Below are positions 1-7,350 of a stretch of DNA of 24,590 bases, in pieces; the first letter of the stretch is position 1; each line of letters opens with the position of its first letter. The DNA is taken from assembly GCA_029288095.1 (NCBI GenBank), contig JARFPW010000105.1:1-24590 (forward strand). Reading direction: 5' to 3'. Origin of the DNA: Gemmatimonadota bacterium. GTDB taxonomy: Bacteria > Gemmatimonadota > Gemmatimonadetes > Palauibacterales > Palauibacteraceae. A program made the position numbers and the translations under genes. Under the pieces are notes generated by a model. That model was not told the DNA's origin. It did no database searches and worked only from the letters and a program-made list of their open reading frames with translations.

Positions 1-338
1 GCATGCACGCGCTGAACCGAGTTGGCCGGGTCGAGCAGATCCGTCTCACGGGTTCCCGGAGCACCTCCCTGGACGTCCACGCCAGCGACGGCTCCTCCCG
101 GCGCCAACACGACCGTGCAGCCCGTCGGACGGGTCGTCAGGGTCTCGTGGCCCACGAACAGGCCGGGGATGGAGCCGATTCCTGTGCGGGGAAGCATGTC
201 GGCTGTCTCGACGATTACCCTGTCGGTAGCCTCGAGCGCCGGGTTTTGTGCACACGCCGTGGTGGGAATTGCCAGTATTGCGGCAGCCCACATGACCGGT
301 GCCACTCGATTCGAGTTTGGGCTCATCCTGTCCTTCAT
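1..338 (-). CDS. P1-family (DmpA/S58) peptidase, N-terminal part, exported
   Basis: This is the first ~112 residues of a protein cut by the left edge of the window. After a basic N-terminus and a hydrophobic stretch ending near TTACAQN (a Sec signal peptide, cleavage probably after ACA), the sequence reads GIGSIPGLFVGHETL, then TGCTVVLAPGGAVAGVDVQG, then GAPGTRETDLLDP and a final VQRVHA. These are the family's N-terminal hallmarks. P1/DmpA enzymes are self-cleaving N-terminal-nucleophile aminopeptidases; the nucleophile Ser/Thr and cleavage site lie beyond the edge. The Met at 338 is used because it starts the signal peptide; a second Met at 326 follows AAGGA and is equally possible. Secretion is seen in only part of this family. 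Family assignment is secure; substrate unknown. Confidence 0.85.
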   Translation of the reverse strand, partial: MKDRMSPNSNRVAPVMWAAAILAIPTTACAQNPALEATDRVIVETADMLPRTGIGSIPGLFVGHETLTTRPTGCTVVLAPGGAVAGVDVQGGAPGTRETDLLDPANSVQRVH

Positions 339-537
339 TCTGCCTCGTGAGTCCGGCGTTCCTGCGCCAGCTCCAGCCGCGAAAACGACTCGTTCGAGCG
401 GTCCGCCGCAACGCGCCGTGACGGGCGAGCTCGCCGAAGCTGTTGCGCCGCCGCCACCACGCTCAGAATTCAAAACACTAAGTCATTTAGTCACAATATT
501 TTGCGTGCAGGCACGCCCGTTGCCACACCCCGTGGGC
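339..537. promoter_or_regulatory. Divergent intergenic region with AT-rich dyad
   Basis: About 200 bases separate the divergent peptidase gene and the small gene pair. The peptidase-proximal part is GC-rich and featureless. The part near 465-500 is abruptly AT-rich and holds a short dyad, ACTAAGTCATTTAGT (477-491), overlapped by a direct repeat of AGTCA (481-485 and 489-493). It is probably where the promoter of the gene pair lies, but no convincing -35/-10 pair is visible. Confidence 0.35.
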
Positions 538-852
538 ATGGATGACCGGACAAACTGGCCAACGAGCCCGGAAGAGTTGCTGGCGAGTGCCGCCCGTGCG
601 GACCGCTCGAAGCACGTCCTCAGTATTTTTCTCGCGATTCAGCGTGAGGAAATCGAAGAGGACCTCGGTCGCGTGCTGGCACGCGCCCTGCGGCGCGTAC
701 CTGCGGGACGGCCTTTGAGACGAGAGAAAGACCGCCACGTCGTGCGCGCCGTGCGCTGTCTCGTTCCCGACATGGACCAGGATGATCGCCGGCTCAGGGA
801 GCTCAGCCTGCGGCTTCGCGACGCGGAGCGCCGGGCCGGCTTGAGGCAATGA
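538..852 (+). CDS. Hypothetical protein A of a paralogous pair
   Basis: Encodes a 104-residue, highly charged, Arg/Glu-rich, probably all-helical soluble protein with no signal peptide or membrane segment. I do not recognise the family. From about residue 27 it aligns without gaps to the product of the next gene, including a shared R(V/I)PxxxPLRRxxD block, VRxV, and an acidic D(M/I)(D/E)xDD turn, so the two genes are products of a duplication. The start is ATG 538; no good ribosome-binding site is visible, and GTG 532 in frame is an alternative. The stop is one base before the ATG of the next gene, which suggests translational coupling. A 237-codon open frame on the opposite strand (487-1200) is read as a shadow, because the paralogy is visible only in the plus-strand frames. 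Confidence 0.6.
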   Translation: MDDRTNWPTSPEELLASAARADRSKHVLSIFLAIQREEIEEDLGRVLARALRRVPAGRPLRREKDRHVVRAVRCLVPDMDQDDRRLRELSLRLRDAERRAGLRQ

Positions 853-853
853 C

Positions 854-1225
854 ATGCAGAACCAGGCAAGGAAGCCCGACAAACGATCCGAGGAGCCAAG
901 GCCCGAGCGCCGCAACTGGCACACGCAGGGTATCCTGCAGGATCCCGACGCCTTCGACTCCCAGGCGGCTGAGCGCGATCGAGCGCTGAGGCGAATCGCG
1001 CTATTCCTGCACTCGTCGGTAAAGAATGTCCAGAACAACCTGGCGAACTCCCTTCTCACCGTGCTCTGCCGGATCCCCGAGAACACGCCGCTGCGCCGCT
1101 CACAGGACAAGACGATCGTGCGCGATGTGGCTCTTTTGTTCGAGGATATCGAGCCGGATGACCTGCGCCGTCCACGGCTGAAGTTCCTCCTCGAGGCCAT
1201 CCAATGGAGGGCACGCCTGGGGTAG
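854..1225 (+). CDS. Hypothetical protein B of a paralogous pair
   Basis: Encodes 123 residues: a charged, Pro/Arg-rich N-terminal tail of about 40 residues, then a roughly 80-residue helical domain homologous to the preceding gene's product. By eye the gapless alignment has about 25 identities in 74 positions, with the clearest block around RIPENTPLRRSQD and the acidic FEDIEPDDLRR. There is no signal peptide, membrane helix, cysteine cluster or recognisable DNA-binding or catalytic motif. Codon third positions are strongly G/C, as expected for a real gene here. It begins one base after the upstream stop, so the pair is almost certainly co-transcribed. Function unknown; a small homo- or heteromeric helical partner protein is a guess only. 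Confidence 0.65.
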   Translation: MQNQARKPDKRSEEPRPERRNWHTQGILQDPDAFDSQAAERDRALRRIALFLHSSVKNVQNNLANSLLTVLCRIPENTPLRRSQDKTIVRDVALLFEDIEPDDLRRPRLKFLLEAIQWRARLG

Positions 1226-1245
1226 TCGCTCCACCCGAGCGCGCG

Positions 1246-1267
1246 GGGGCGGTCGGCCCCTTATATT
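1246..1267 (+). terminator. Possible intrinsic terminator after the small gene pair
   Basis: GGGGC and GCCCC (1246-1250 and 1256-1260) form a short GC stem with a five-base loop, followed directly by TTATATT. It lies 20 bases past the stop of the second small gene. The stem is only 5 bp and the U-run is interrupted, so this is a weak candidate. Confidence 0.35.
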
Positions 1268-1290
1268 CCCACCTTTCGTAGATATCACCA

Positions 1291-1309
1291 CGGGCCCCAG
1301 CGGGGCCCG
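1291..1309 (+). promoter_or_regulatory. Strong GC hairpin in the leader of the DAHP synthase gene
   Basis: CGGGCCCCAGCGGGGCCCG is a perfect 8-bp stem with a three-base loop, ending 21 bases before the ATG of the first gene of the menaquinone operon. No U-tract follows it, so it is not a classic terminator. It could be a leader structure affecting expression or the end of an upstream transcript. No leader peptide or known riboswitch is apparent beside it. Confidence 0.5.
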
Positions 1310-1330
1310 GGCGTTCCAATACGGACCTAT

Positions 1331-2332
1331 ATGATCATCACGCTTAGCAAGGGAGCGGATGCCGCTCGCGTCCGCGCAGCGCTCGCGGACCTCGGCCTGT
1401 GGACCCGCGAGTTCTCGGGTAGCTTGGGCGGCACCCAGTTCTACGTTCGTGCGCACTCCGGGGCGGCTGACCACTCGGCGATCCTTGCGGTACCGGGTGT
1501 AGCCGACCTGGCGGAACCCGCGTCCGATCACCCGCTCGTCGATGCCCTCGGCCCCGAGGTCGAAATCGGAGGCGTGCGGATCGGCGGGGCGGCGGCGCCC
1601 GTTCTGTTCGCTGGACCCTGCAGCATTGAATCGGAGGATCAGATCCACACGGTGGCGCGTCGGCTCGCCGCCCTTGGCACGCGGTTTCTGCGTGGCGGAG
1701 CCTTCAAGCCCCGCACGTCGCCCTACGAGTTCCAGGGACTTGGACGGGAGGCACTCCGTTGGATGCGGGCGGCGGCGGACGAGTCCGGTTTGCTGGTCGT
1801 GACCGAGGCGCTTTCCGAGTCATCCCTGGACGACGTGGCTGAAACGGCCGATTTGATCCAGATCGGTTCACGCAACATGCACAACTCACCATTGCTGACG
1901 GCGGCCGGTCGCACGGGCCGTCCTGTGCTCGTGAAGCGCGGTATGGCGGCAACGGTGGAAGAGTGGCTGTCGGCGGGCGAGTACTGCCTGGCGCACGGCG
2001 CGCCGGCCGTCGTGTTCTGTGAACGCGGGATTCGGAGCTTCGACGACGGTACCCGCAACCTGCTGGATCTCGCTGCCGTAGCGCTACTGCGCCATTCCCA
2101 CGGGGTGCCGGTCATCGTGGATCCGTCTCATGGTCTCGGGCGCAGGGATCTCATACTCCCCCTGAGTCGGGCGGCGATCGCGGCGGGAGCTGCAGGAGTG
2201 ATCGTTGAAGTGCACCCCCACCCCGGTGCGGCTCTGAGTGACGGTCCCCAGGCGATCTCGTATGAGGCCGTATCCGAACTCGTCGCCGCACTGGATACGG
2301 ATCAGCCGGCGGCCCTCGCGGGCAAGAGCTGA
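1331..2332 (+). CDS. aroF: 3-deoxy-7-phosphoheptulonate (DAHP) synthase, type I-beta
   Basis: Condenses phosphoenolpyruvate and erythrose 4-phosphate to DAHP, the entry step of the shikimate/chorismate pathway, in the cytosol. The 333-residue product has a short ferredoxin-like N-terminal domain (residues 1-75, starting MIITLSKG), as in Thermotoga-type enzymes, where it can carry aromatic feedback control. The barrel follows: AGPCSIES (94-101, metal Cys97), GGAFKPRTSPYEFQG (122-136), QIGSRNMHN (177-185), PVLVKRGM (198-205), VIVDPSHG (261-268, metal His267), EVHP (293-296) and SDGPQ (303-307). All expected metal and substrate motifs are intact. It is the first gene of the operon and is followed after 14 bases by the isochorismate synthase gene, so it probably supplies chorismate for menaquinone. 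No strong ribosome-binding site is seen before ATG 1331. Confidence 0.93.
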   Translation: MIITLSKGADAARVRAALADLGLWTREFSGSLGGTQFYVRAHSGAADHSAILAVPGVADLAEPASDHPLVDALGPEVEIGGVRIGGAAAPVLFAGPCSIESEDQIHTVARRLAALGTRFLRGGAFKPRTSPYEFQGLGREALRWMRAAADESGLLVVTEALSESSLDDVAETADLIQIGSRNMHNSPLLTAAGRTGRPVLVKRGMAATVEEWLSAGEYCLAHGAPAVVFCERGIRSFDDGTRNLLDLAAVALLRHSHGVPVIVDPSHGLGRRDLILPLSRAAIAAGAAGVIVEVHPHPGAALSDGPQAISYEAVSELVAALDTDQPAALAGKS

Positions 2333-2346
2333 GCGTCAGCAGGCCC

Positions 2347-3735
2347 ATGCGACCCGGGTCTCCCGCGCCCGCGCTCGCCCTTTGGGAGGCGCTCCTTCCC
2401 GCTCTCTCCTCTTCTTCGGCTGACAGCAGCGCGCTGCTGCTGGCCACCGTGGAGCTTCCGTCCGATACGGACCCCCTGGCTCTGTGGGCGGCGCTTCCGG
2501 AAGAGCAGGGTGTCTTCTGGGACACGGCCGATGAGACGATCGCCGGAAGCGGAGTCTGCCTCGGACCCGAGGCCGAAAGCCTCACACTTGTTTCCGAAGC
2601 GGTCCGCCTGCCATCCCCGGACGCGTCCGGGGACGACGTGCCCGCGCCCCGCCTGCTCGGCGCGCTCCCGTTCTCGACGGGTTGGGTAGACGAGGAGTGG
2701 CGGCGACTCGGAGCGCCCGGGTTCGTTCTGCCCCGCTGGACCCTGTTTCGCGACACCGGGCGTGCCGCGCTGCAGCTCGCTGTGATGGGACCCGTGAGCG
2801 AGTCGGACCTGACGACGATTGCTACTGAGTTGGCCTGGATCGAAGCCGCGCTGTCGTCCGGTCAATCTGCCGTTCGGGCGTGGGGTCAACCGGCGGCCGC
2901 GACGATTCCGGGTGGACAGGATGAGGCCAGCTGGATCGACGCCGTAGATGCGGCGCTCTCCGAGATTCAAGCCGGCCGGCTCCAGAAGGTCGTGCTGTCC
3001 CGCTTCGTGACCCACGAGTTTTCCAGGCCAATTTCACCGATCGCCGTGTTGCGGCAGCTACGCAGCTCGCGTGCCGGCCGCTACCGGTTTGGCCTCCGGG
3101 CGGGCGACACGGCATTCGTGGGCGCGTCGCCTGAATGCTTGTTCGACAAGAGGGGAACCGTGCTGGAGCTCGAAGCGCTCGCCGGCACCTACGACCTCGG
3201 TGGTGACGAGACGGAAGCCGGGTTGATCAACGCCACCGAGAACCTGTTCGCCAGCGGAAAGGACCTCGAAGAGCAGTCGCTCGTGGTGCGCGGGATCCTC
3301 GAAGCCCTCTCCCCCTTGTCGGTTTCCGTGACGGCTGCGGAATGGCCGGCTGTCCGCGAGGCGCGCGGACTGGCGCATCTGAGCACAGACGTAACGGCCG
3401 AGCTGCGGCCAGGCGTGACTCCGATGGAGCTGATCGAAGCCCTGCATCCGACACCCGCCGTCGGTGGACTTCCGCGTCCGGAGGCGCTGTCGTTCATACG
3501 CGAGGCGGAGCGAGCCCCGCGCGGCCTGTTCGCTGCCCCGGTGGGGTGGATATCGCCGGACGGCGATGCGTGCCTGGCCGTAGCGATTCGCTCGGCGCTC
3601 CTCACGGGTAACTCGGCACGCGTCTATGCGGGTGCCGGAATCGTCGCGGCGTCCGATGCGCCGTCCGAGTGGGAGGAGACGACTGCGAAGCTCCGTTGGC
3701 TCAACGAATTGAGCGTGGAGGTTGCCCGGCAATGA
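2347..3735 (+). CDS. menF: Isochorismate synthase (MenF-type)
   Basis: Converts chorismate to isochorismate, the first committed step of classical menaquinone synthesis. The product is 462 residues, the usual size. The N-terminal ~190 residues are variable, as in the family. The chorismate-binding domain then shows KVVLSR (from about residue 214, with the general-base Lys), FVGASPECLF, LEALAGT, ALHPTPAVGG (near 365), PRGLFAAPVGWI, and the C-terminal RVYAGAGIVAASDAPSEWEE with its Mg-binding Glu. HPTPAVGG and the menaquinone context favour isochorismate synthase over anthranilate or aminodeoxychorismate synthase, and no amidotransferase gene is nearby. The start is ATG 2347, preceded by AGCAGG. 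Its stop overlaps the menD start (ATGA, 3732-3735), so translation of the two is coupled. Confidence 0.92.
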   Translation: MRPGSPAPALALWEALLPALSSSSADSSALLLATVELPSDTDPLALWAALPEEQGVFWDTADETIAGSGVCLGPEAESLTLVSEAVRLPSPDASGDDVPAPRLLGALPFSTGWVDEEWRRLGAPGFVLPRWTLFRDTGRAALQLAVMGPVSESDLTTIATELAWIEAALSSGQSAVRAWGQPAAATIPGGQDEASWIDAVDAALSEIQAGRLQKVVLSRFVTHEFSRPISPIAVLRQLRSSRAGRYRFGLRAGDTAFVGASPECLFDKRGTVLELEALAGTYDLGGDETEAGLINATENLFASGKDLEEQSLVVRGILEALSPLSVSVTAAEWPAVREARGLAHLSTDVTAELRPGVTPMELIEALHPTPAVGGLPRPEALSFIREAERAPRGLFAAPVGWISPDGDACLAVAIRSALLTGNSARVYAGAGIVAASDAPSEWEETTAKLRWLNELSVEVARQ

Positions 3736-5543
3736 ACGCCGCCGAACTCCAGGCCGCATGGGCCAGGTGGTTGATCGATGCCCTCGTGGCCTGTGGCGTA
3801 CGGCGCGCCGTCGTCAGTCCGGGTTCCCGCTCGACACCGCTGGTGCTGGCGATCGCGGACGCCGAGGCCGAGGGCCGACTCGAGAGCACCGTCGTGGTGG
3901 ACGAGCGCTCGGCCGGTTTCTTCGCCCTCGGTCAGTCCCGCGCGACGAATGAACCGACGCTGCTCGTTTGCACATCGGGTACCGCCGGAGCCCACTACCT
4001 CCCCGCGGTGATTGAAGCGAGCGAGTCCCGGCTGCCACTGGTCGCACTCACCGCCGACCGACCGTTCGAATTGCGTCATCGTGGGGCCGCCCAGACGATC
4101 GACCAGGCCGGGATGTTCGGCCGCTTCGTGCGCCGGTCGATCGAGGTGGGACCGCCGGATGCGGACCCGAGAGCGGTGGACGGCTTGCTTCGCACCGCTG
4201 TGGTGGCGACGCATGCGGCGGTATGGCCGCTGCCGGGGCCCGTTCACCTGAATCTCGGTCTTCGCAAACCGCTCGAACCGTCGGGCGTCTCAGACGCCGC
4301 CCTCCAGTCTCTCGAAGACCGGGTGGCAGCGAGGCTGGCAGGCGGCCTGCCGACCGTGGCGAGGCCTACGATTCAGGCCGATGACGTAGCGCTCGAGGAG
4401 GCGGCAGCTCGTATTCGGCGCTCGAGTCGGGGAGTCCTGGTTCTCGGCCCGATGAGCCTGACCGCGACCCCGGCCCCGGAGGCCGTGGAAGCTTTCGTCC
4501 GGGCGACCGGGTTTCCGATTCTCGCGGAGGCTACCAGCCAGCACCGGTTCGGCGACGCAGACTATTCGTCAACCTGTGACCCGTTCGAGCCGCTGTTTGC
4601 ATCCCCGCAATTCCTGTCGGACAACGAGCCGGACCTGGTGGTTCACATGGGCGAAGCACCGGTCAGTCGTGCCCTCGGGTCGTGGATCGACAAGTCGGAG
4701 GTCGAGCGGGTGGTGATTGGAACCGGCCCTCTGTCGGAACCCTTCAACCAGGCGGCCCAGGTCCTCGTGGGCGATCCCGGCTGCACTCTGCAGGCACTGG
4801 CTCAGCGGCTCTCCGCCCCGGACGGGTTGGCCGACGAGGGCTGGCGGCAGAGTGTTTCCGAGGCATCGGCGACTGCTGCGGAGGCGGTGGAAACGTTGCT
4901 GGCCGCATCGCCTGCGGAGACGCTGGCCCAGGGCAAGGCAGTCCAGCTGGCCGTGCAGGCGGTTCCGGCGGGCGGGTTGTTGATGGTCGGAAACAGCATG
5001 CCCGTCCGGGACGTCGATCTGTACTGCAGGGCCTCGGCCCGCGGTGTACAGGTGCTCTCGCAGCGCGGCGCCTCTGGCATAGATGGCCTGATTTCGGGTG
5101 CGCTCGGCGCGGTGTCGGCCACCGGCAGGCCAACGGTGCTGGTGCTCGGTGACGTGAGTTTCCAGCACGATATCGGCGGGCTCGCTCTCGGGCCCGCGGC
5201 GAGCCGGGCAGAAGCCCCGCTGGCGATCGTCGTCCTGCAAAACGGCGGCGGTCGCCTGTTCGAACTGCTGCCCGTGCGCGACCTGAAGGACATCGACGAA
5301 ACGTTCGAGCGCTATTTCCTGGCTCCCGCGAAAGTAAGTGTCCTGGAGGGCTCGCGAGCCTTCGGAGTTCAGGCGACGCGCGCGACGGAGCCCGGGGCTC
5401 TGGCGGAATCGCTCGCCCACGCCATGGCCGGTCCGGGCGTCACCGTGATCGAGGCGGTCGTCGACGGGGCCGCGGCGGCAGCGGCCATCGGCCGAATCGC
5501 CGCGACAGTGGATCGTGAGCTGGGCGGCCGGACGGGAAGCTAG
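3732..5543 (+). CDS. menD: 2-succinyl-5-enolpyruvyl-6-hydroxy-3-cyclohexene-1-carboxylate synthase
   Basis: Thiamine-diphosphate enzyme that joins isochorismate and 2-oxoglutarate to give SEPHCHC, step two of the pathway. The 603-residue product shows the family layout: an N-terminal domain with VSPGSRSTPL (28-37) and DERSAGFFALG (57-67, carrying the catalytic Glu58), CTSGTAGAHYLPAV, a central domain, and a C-terminal cofactor domain with GDVSFQHD (near 472) and LQNGGGRLFELLP (near 500), the metal/ThDP-binding half. The usual NN before GG reads QN here, a mild substitution. Upstream in-frame Met at 3669 lies inside menF and would add 21 unrelated residues, so ATG 3732, in a 4-bp overlap with the menF stop, is the start. 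The 95-base gap after it is the longest within the men genes. Confidence 0.93.
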   Translation: MNAAELQAAWARWLIDALVACGVRRAVVSPGSRSTPLVLAIADAEAEGRLESTVVVDERSAGFFALGQSRATNEPTLLVCTSGTAGAHYLPAVIEASESRLPLVALTADRPFELRHRGAAQTIDQAGMFGRFVRRSIEVGPPDADPRAVDGLLRTAVVATHAAVWPLPGPVHLNLGLRKPLEPSGVSDAALQSLEDRVAARLAGGLPTVARPTIQADDVALEEAAARIRRSSRGVLVLGPMSLTATPAPEAVEAFVRATGFPILAEATSQHRFGDADYSSTCDPFEPLFASPQFLSDNEPDLVVHMGEAPVSRALGSWIDKSEVERVVIGTGPLSEPFNQAAQVLVGDPGCTLQALAQRLSAPDGLADEGWRQSVSEASATAAEAVETLLAASPAETLAQGKAVQLAVQAVPAGGLLMVGNSMPVRDVDLYCRASARGVQVLSQRGASGIDGLISGALGAVSATGRPTVLVLGDVSFQHDIGGLALGPAASRAEAPLAIVVLQNGGGRLFELLPVRDLKDIDETFERYFLAPAKVSVLEGSRAFGVQATRATEPGALAESLAHAMAGPGVTVIEAVVDGAAAAAAIGRIAATVDRELGGRTGS

Positions 5544-5638
5544 GCTTGCCACCGCCGTCGGAAATCCTTCTTCTATCGCCGTCCGCAAGCAGCAGCACCC
5601 GCATCGGTCGGCCACACCAGACCGGAGAAGGCAATTCG
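5544..5638 (+). promoter_or_regulatory. menD-menB spacer with strong ribosome-binding site
   Basis: This spacer carries GGAGAAGG (5623-5630), the strongest Shine-Dalgarno-like sequence in the operon, eight bases before the menB ATG at 5639. It settles the menB start against an in-frame ATG at 5546. In many genomes menH sits between menD and menB; here nothing that looks coding is present. No clear promoter is visible. Confidence 0.6.
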
Positions 5639-6463
5639 ATGAGTTCGGTGAAGTGGGATGCCCAGCCGGGCTATGAAGACATCATCTACGAGAAGTCCCC
5701 CGACGGGATCGCGAAGCTCACCATCAATCGTCCGGAAGTCCGGAACGCGTTTCGGCCCCTGACGATCCACGAACTGCAACGCGCCTTTGACGACGTCCGC
5801 AACGACTCGGCGATCGGGGTCGCGATATTGACCGGCGCCGGTGGAAAGGCGTTCTGCTCGGGCGGTGACCAATCCGTACGCCAGCAGGGGGGCTACGCGG
5901 GGGATGACGGTGTCCCGCGGCTCAACGTTCTCGACCTCCAGCGGCAGATCCGTACGCTGCCCAAGCCGGTGATCGCGATGGTAGCAGGCTATGCGATTGG
6001 AGGCGGTCACGTGCTCCACGTGGTGTGTGATCTGACTGTTGCCGCCGACAACGCGATTTTCGGTCAGACAGGTCCGAAAGTAGGGTCGTTCGACGGGGGC
6101 TTTGGTTCGTCGTACCTGGCCCGCATGGTGGGCCAGAAGAAGGCGCGGGAGATCTGGTATCTCTGCCGGCAGTACGATGCGCAGCAGGCGCTGGACATGG
6201 GGCTCGTGAACACGGTCGTCCCCCTCGATCGACTGGAAGAGGAAACGGTGCAGTGGTGCCGCGAAATCCTGCAGCACAGCGCCACGGCCATCCGTCTTCT
6301 CAAGGCTGCGCACAACGCCGACTGCGATGGACAGACCGGCCTGCAACAGCTCGCCGGCGATGCGACGCTACTGTTCTACCTCACCGAGGAGGCGCAGGAA
6401 GGCAAGCGGGCGTTTCTCGAGAAGCGGAAGCCGGACTTCTCCAAGTTTCCGCGATTCCCGTGA
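5639..6463 (+). CDS. menB: 1,4-dihydroxy-2-naphthoyl-CoA synthase
   Basis: Crotonase-fold enzyme that closes the second ring of the naphthoquinone by Dieckmann cyclisation of o-succinylbenzoyl-CoA. The 274-residue product has the oxyanion-hole segments FCSGGDQ (72-78) and GYAIGGGHVLHVVCDL (117-132), and the MenB-specific GQTGPKVGSFDGGFGSSYLA (142-161). Gly145 in QTGP corresponds to the Gly of the bicarbonate-dependent (type I) enzymes, where type II enzymes carry Asp. It also keeps EIWYLCR and the C-terminal AFLEKRKPDFSKFPRFP, which closes over the active site. ATG 5639 is chosen for its strong upstream GGAGAAGG. The stop overlaps the menA GTG start by 4 bp. Confidence 0.95.
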   Translation: MSSVKWDAQPGYEDIIYEKSPDGIAKLTINRPEVRNAFRPLTIHELQRAFDDVRNDSAIGVAILTGAGGKAFCSGGDQSVRQQGGYAGDDGVPRLNVLDLQRQIRTLPKPVIAMVAGYAIGGGHVLHVVCDLTVAADNAIFGQTGPKVGSFDGGFGSSYLARMVGQKKAREIWYLCRQYDAQQALDMGLVNTVVPLDRLEEETVQWCREILQHSATAIRLLKAAHNADCDGQTGLQQLAGDATLLFYLTEEAQEGKRAFLEKRKPDFSKFPRFP

Positions 6464-7350
6464 GCCGAGCACGGGCCTGGATACTCGCCGCCCGGCCCAA
6501 AACCCTTCCGGCCGCGGCTTCGCCCGTCCTGGTCGGCTCAGCGATCGCTTTCCAGGCCGGCGGATTCGCGCTGGGACCGGCTGCCGCGGCCCTCGGAGGC
6601 GCCCTGCTCCTCCAGGTGGGCTCGAACCTGGCGAACGACGTCTATGACTTCGAACACGGTGCCGATTCCGTGACCCGTCTCGGCCCGGTTCGTGTCACCC
6701 AGGCCGGCTTGCTCTCCGGCGCTGACGTGAAGCGGGGCATGTGGGTGTCATTCGGACTCGCCACGCTTCTCGGCGCGTACCTTGCCCTGGTCGCCGGTTG
6801 GCCGGTGATCGCTATCGGGCTGTCGTCGATCGCTGCGGCAATCGCCTATACCGGGGGCCCGTTTCCTCTGGGCTATCGAGGGCTCGGTGAACTGTTCGTC
6901 CTGGTGTTCTTCGGGTTCGTGGCGGTGTGCGGGACGGCGTTCGTCCAGCTCGGGGAGGTCCCCGCTGCGGCCTGGCCCGCAGGTTTGATGGTCGGCTGCC
7001 TGGCGTCGGCGATTCTGGTGGTGAACAACGTAAGGGACCACGAAACGGATCGGATCGCCGGCAAGCGGACGCTCGCAGTGAAACTGGGCCGTGGTTTCGG
7101 CGTGGTCGAGTATGCCGTGTTGCTCACGGTCGCCTACGTAGCCGCCTACGGTATGGTGTGGTTCCAGTACGTATCGACCTGGGCTCTGCTGCCCTTTCTG
7201 ACCTTGCCGGTGGCCATCGGGCTGTTCGTCCACGTGCGGAAGTATCGGGGGCCCGTGTTGAACGCCACGCTCGCACAGACCGCTCAACTGTTGTTCCTGT
7301 TTTCCGTTCTGTTCTCGGCGGGAGTCGTGGTAGGGATCCTCGGTCCGTGA
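6460..7350 (+). CDS. menA: 1,4-dihydroxy-2-naphthoate polyprenyltransferase
   Basis: Integral membrane UbiA-family prenyltransferase that attaches the polyprenyl tail to DHNA, giving demethylmenaquinone. The 296-residue product has about eight to nine hydrophobic helices. It begins RAWILAARPKTLPAAASPVL, the MenA N-terminal signature, and has the two Asp-rich motifs for prenyl diphosphate binding: NDVYDFEHGAD (59-69) and NNVRDHETDRIAGKRTLAVK (189-208). LGPVRVTQAG after the first motif is also MenA-like. The start is GTG 6460 in a GTGA overlap with the menB stop; upstream in-frame codons lie inside menB and do not resemble the family. The stop overlaps the next start in the same way. Confidence 0.93.
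   Translation: MSRARAWILAARPKTLPAAASPVLVGSAIAFQAGGFALGPAAAALGGALLLQVGSNLANDVYDFEHGADSVTRLGPVRVTQAGLLSGADVKRGMWVSFGLATLLGAYLALVAGWPVIAIGLSSIAAAIAYTGGPFPLGYRGLGELFVLVFFGFVAVCGTAFVQLGEVPAAAWPAGLMVGCLASAILVVNNVRDHETDRIAGKRTLAVKLGRGFGVVEYAVLLTVAYVAAYGMVWFQYVSTWALLPFLTLPVAIGLFVHVRKYRGPVLNATLAQTAQLLFLFSVLFSAGVVVGILGP

Noticed and set aside
22..537. Upstream plus-strand extension of the first small gene
   Set aside because: It runs antisense through the peptidase N-terminus, whose family motifs are clear on the minus strand, and it adds no homology with the paralogue.
487..1200. 237-codon open frame on the minus strand
   Set aside because: It overlaps both small plus-strand genes; the two plus-strand products are homologous to each other and have G/C-rich third positions, while the minus-strand translation is Arg/Ser-rich and resembles nothing.
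4569..5615. 348-codon minus-strand open frame across menD
   Set aside because: menD motifs fill the plus strand; long antisense frames are expected in GC-rich genes and this one has no recognisable domain.
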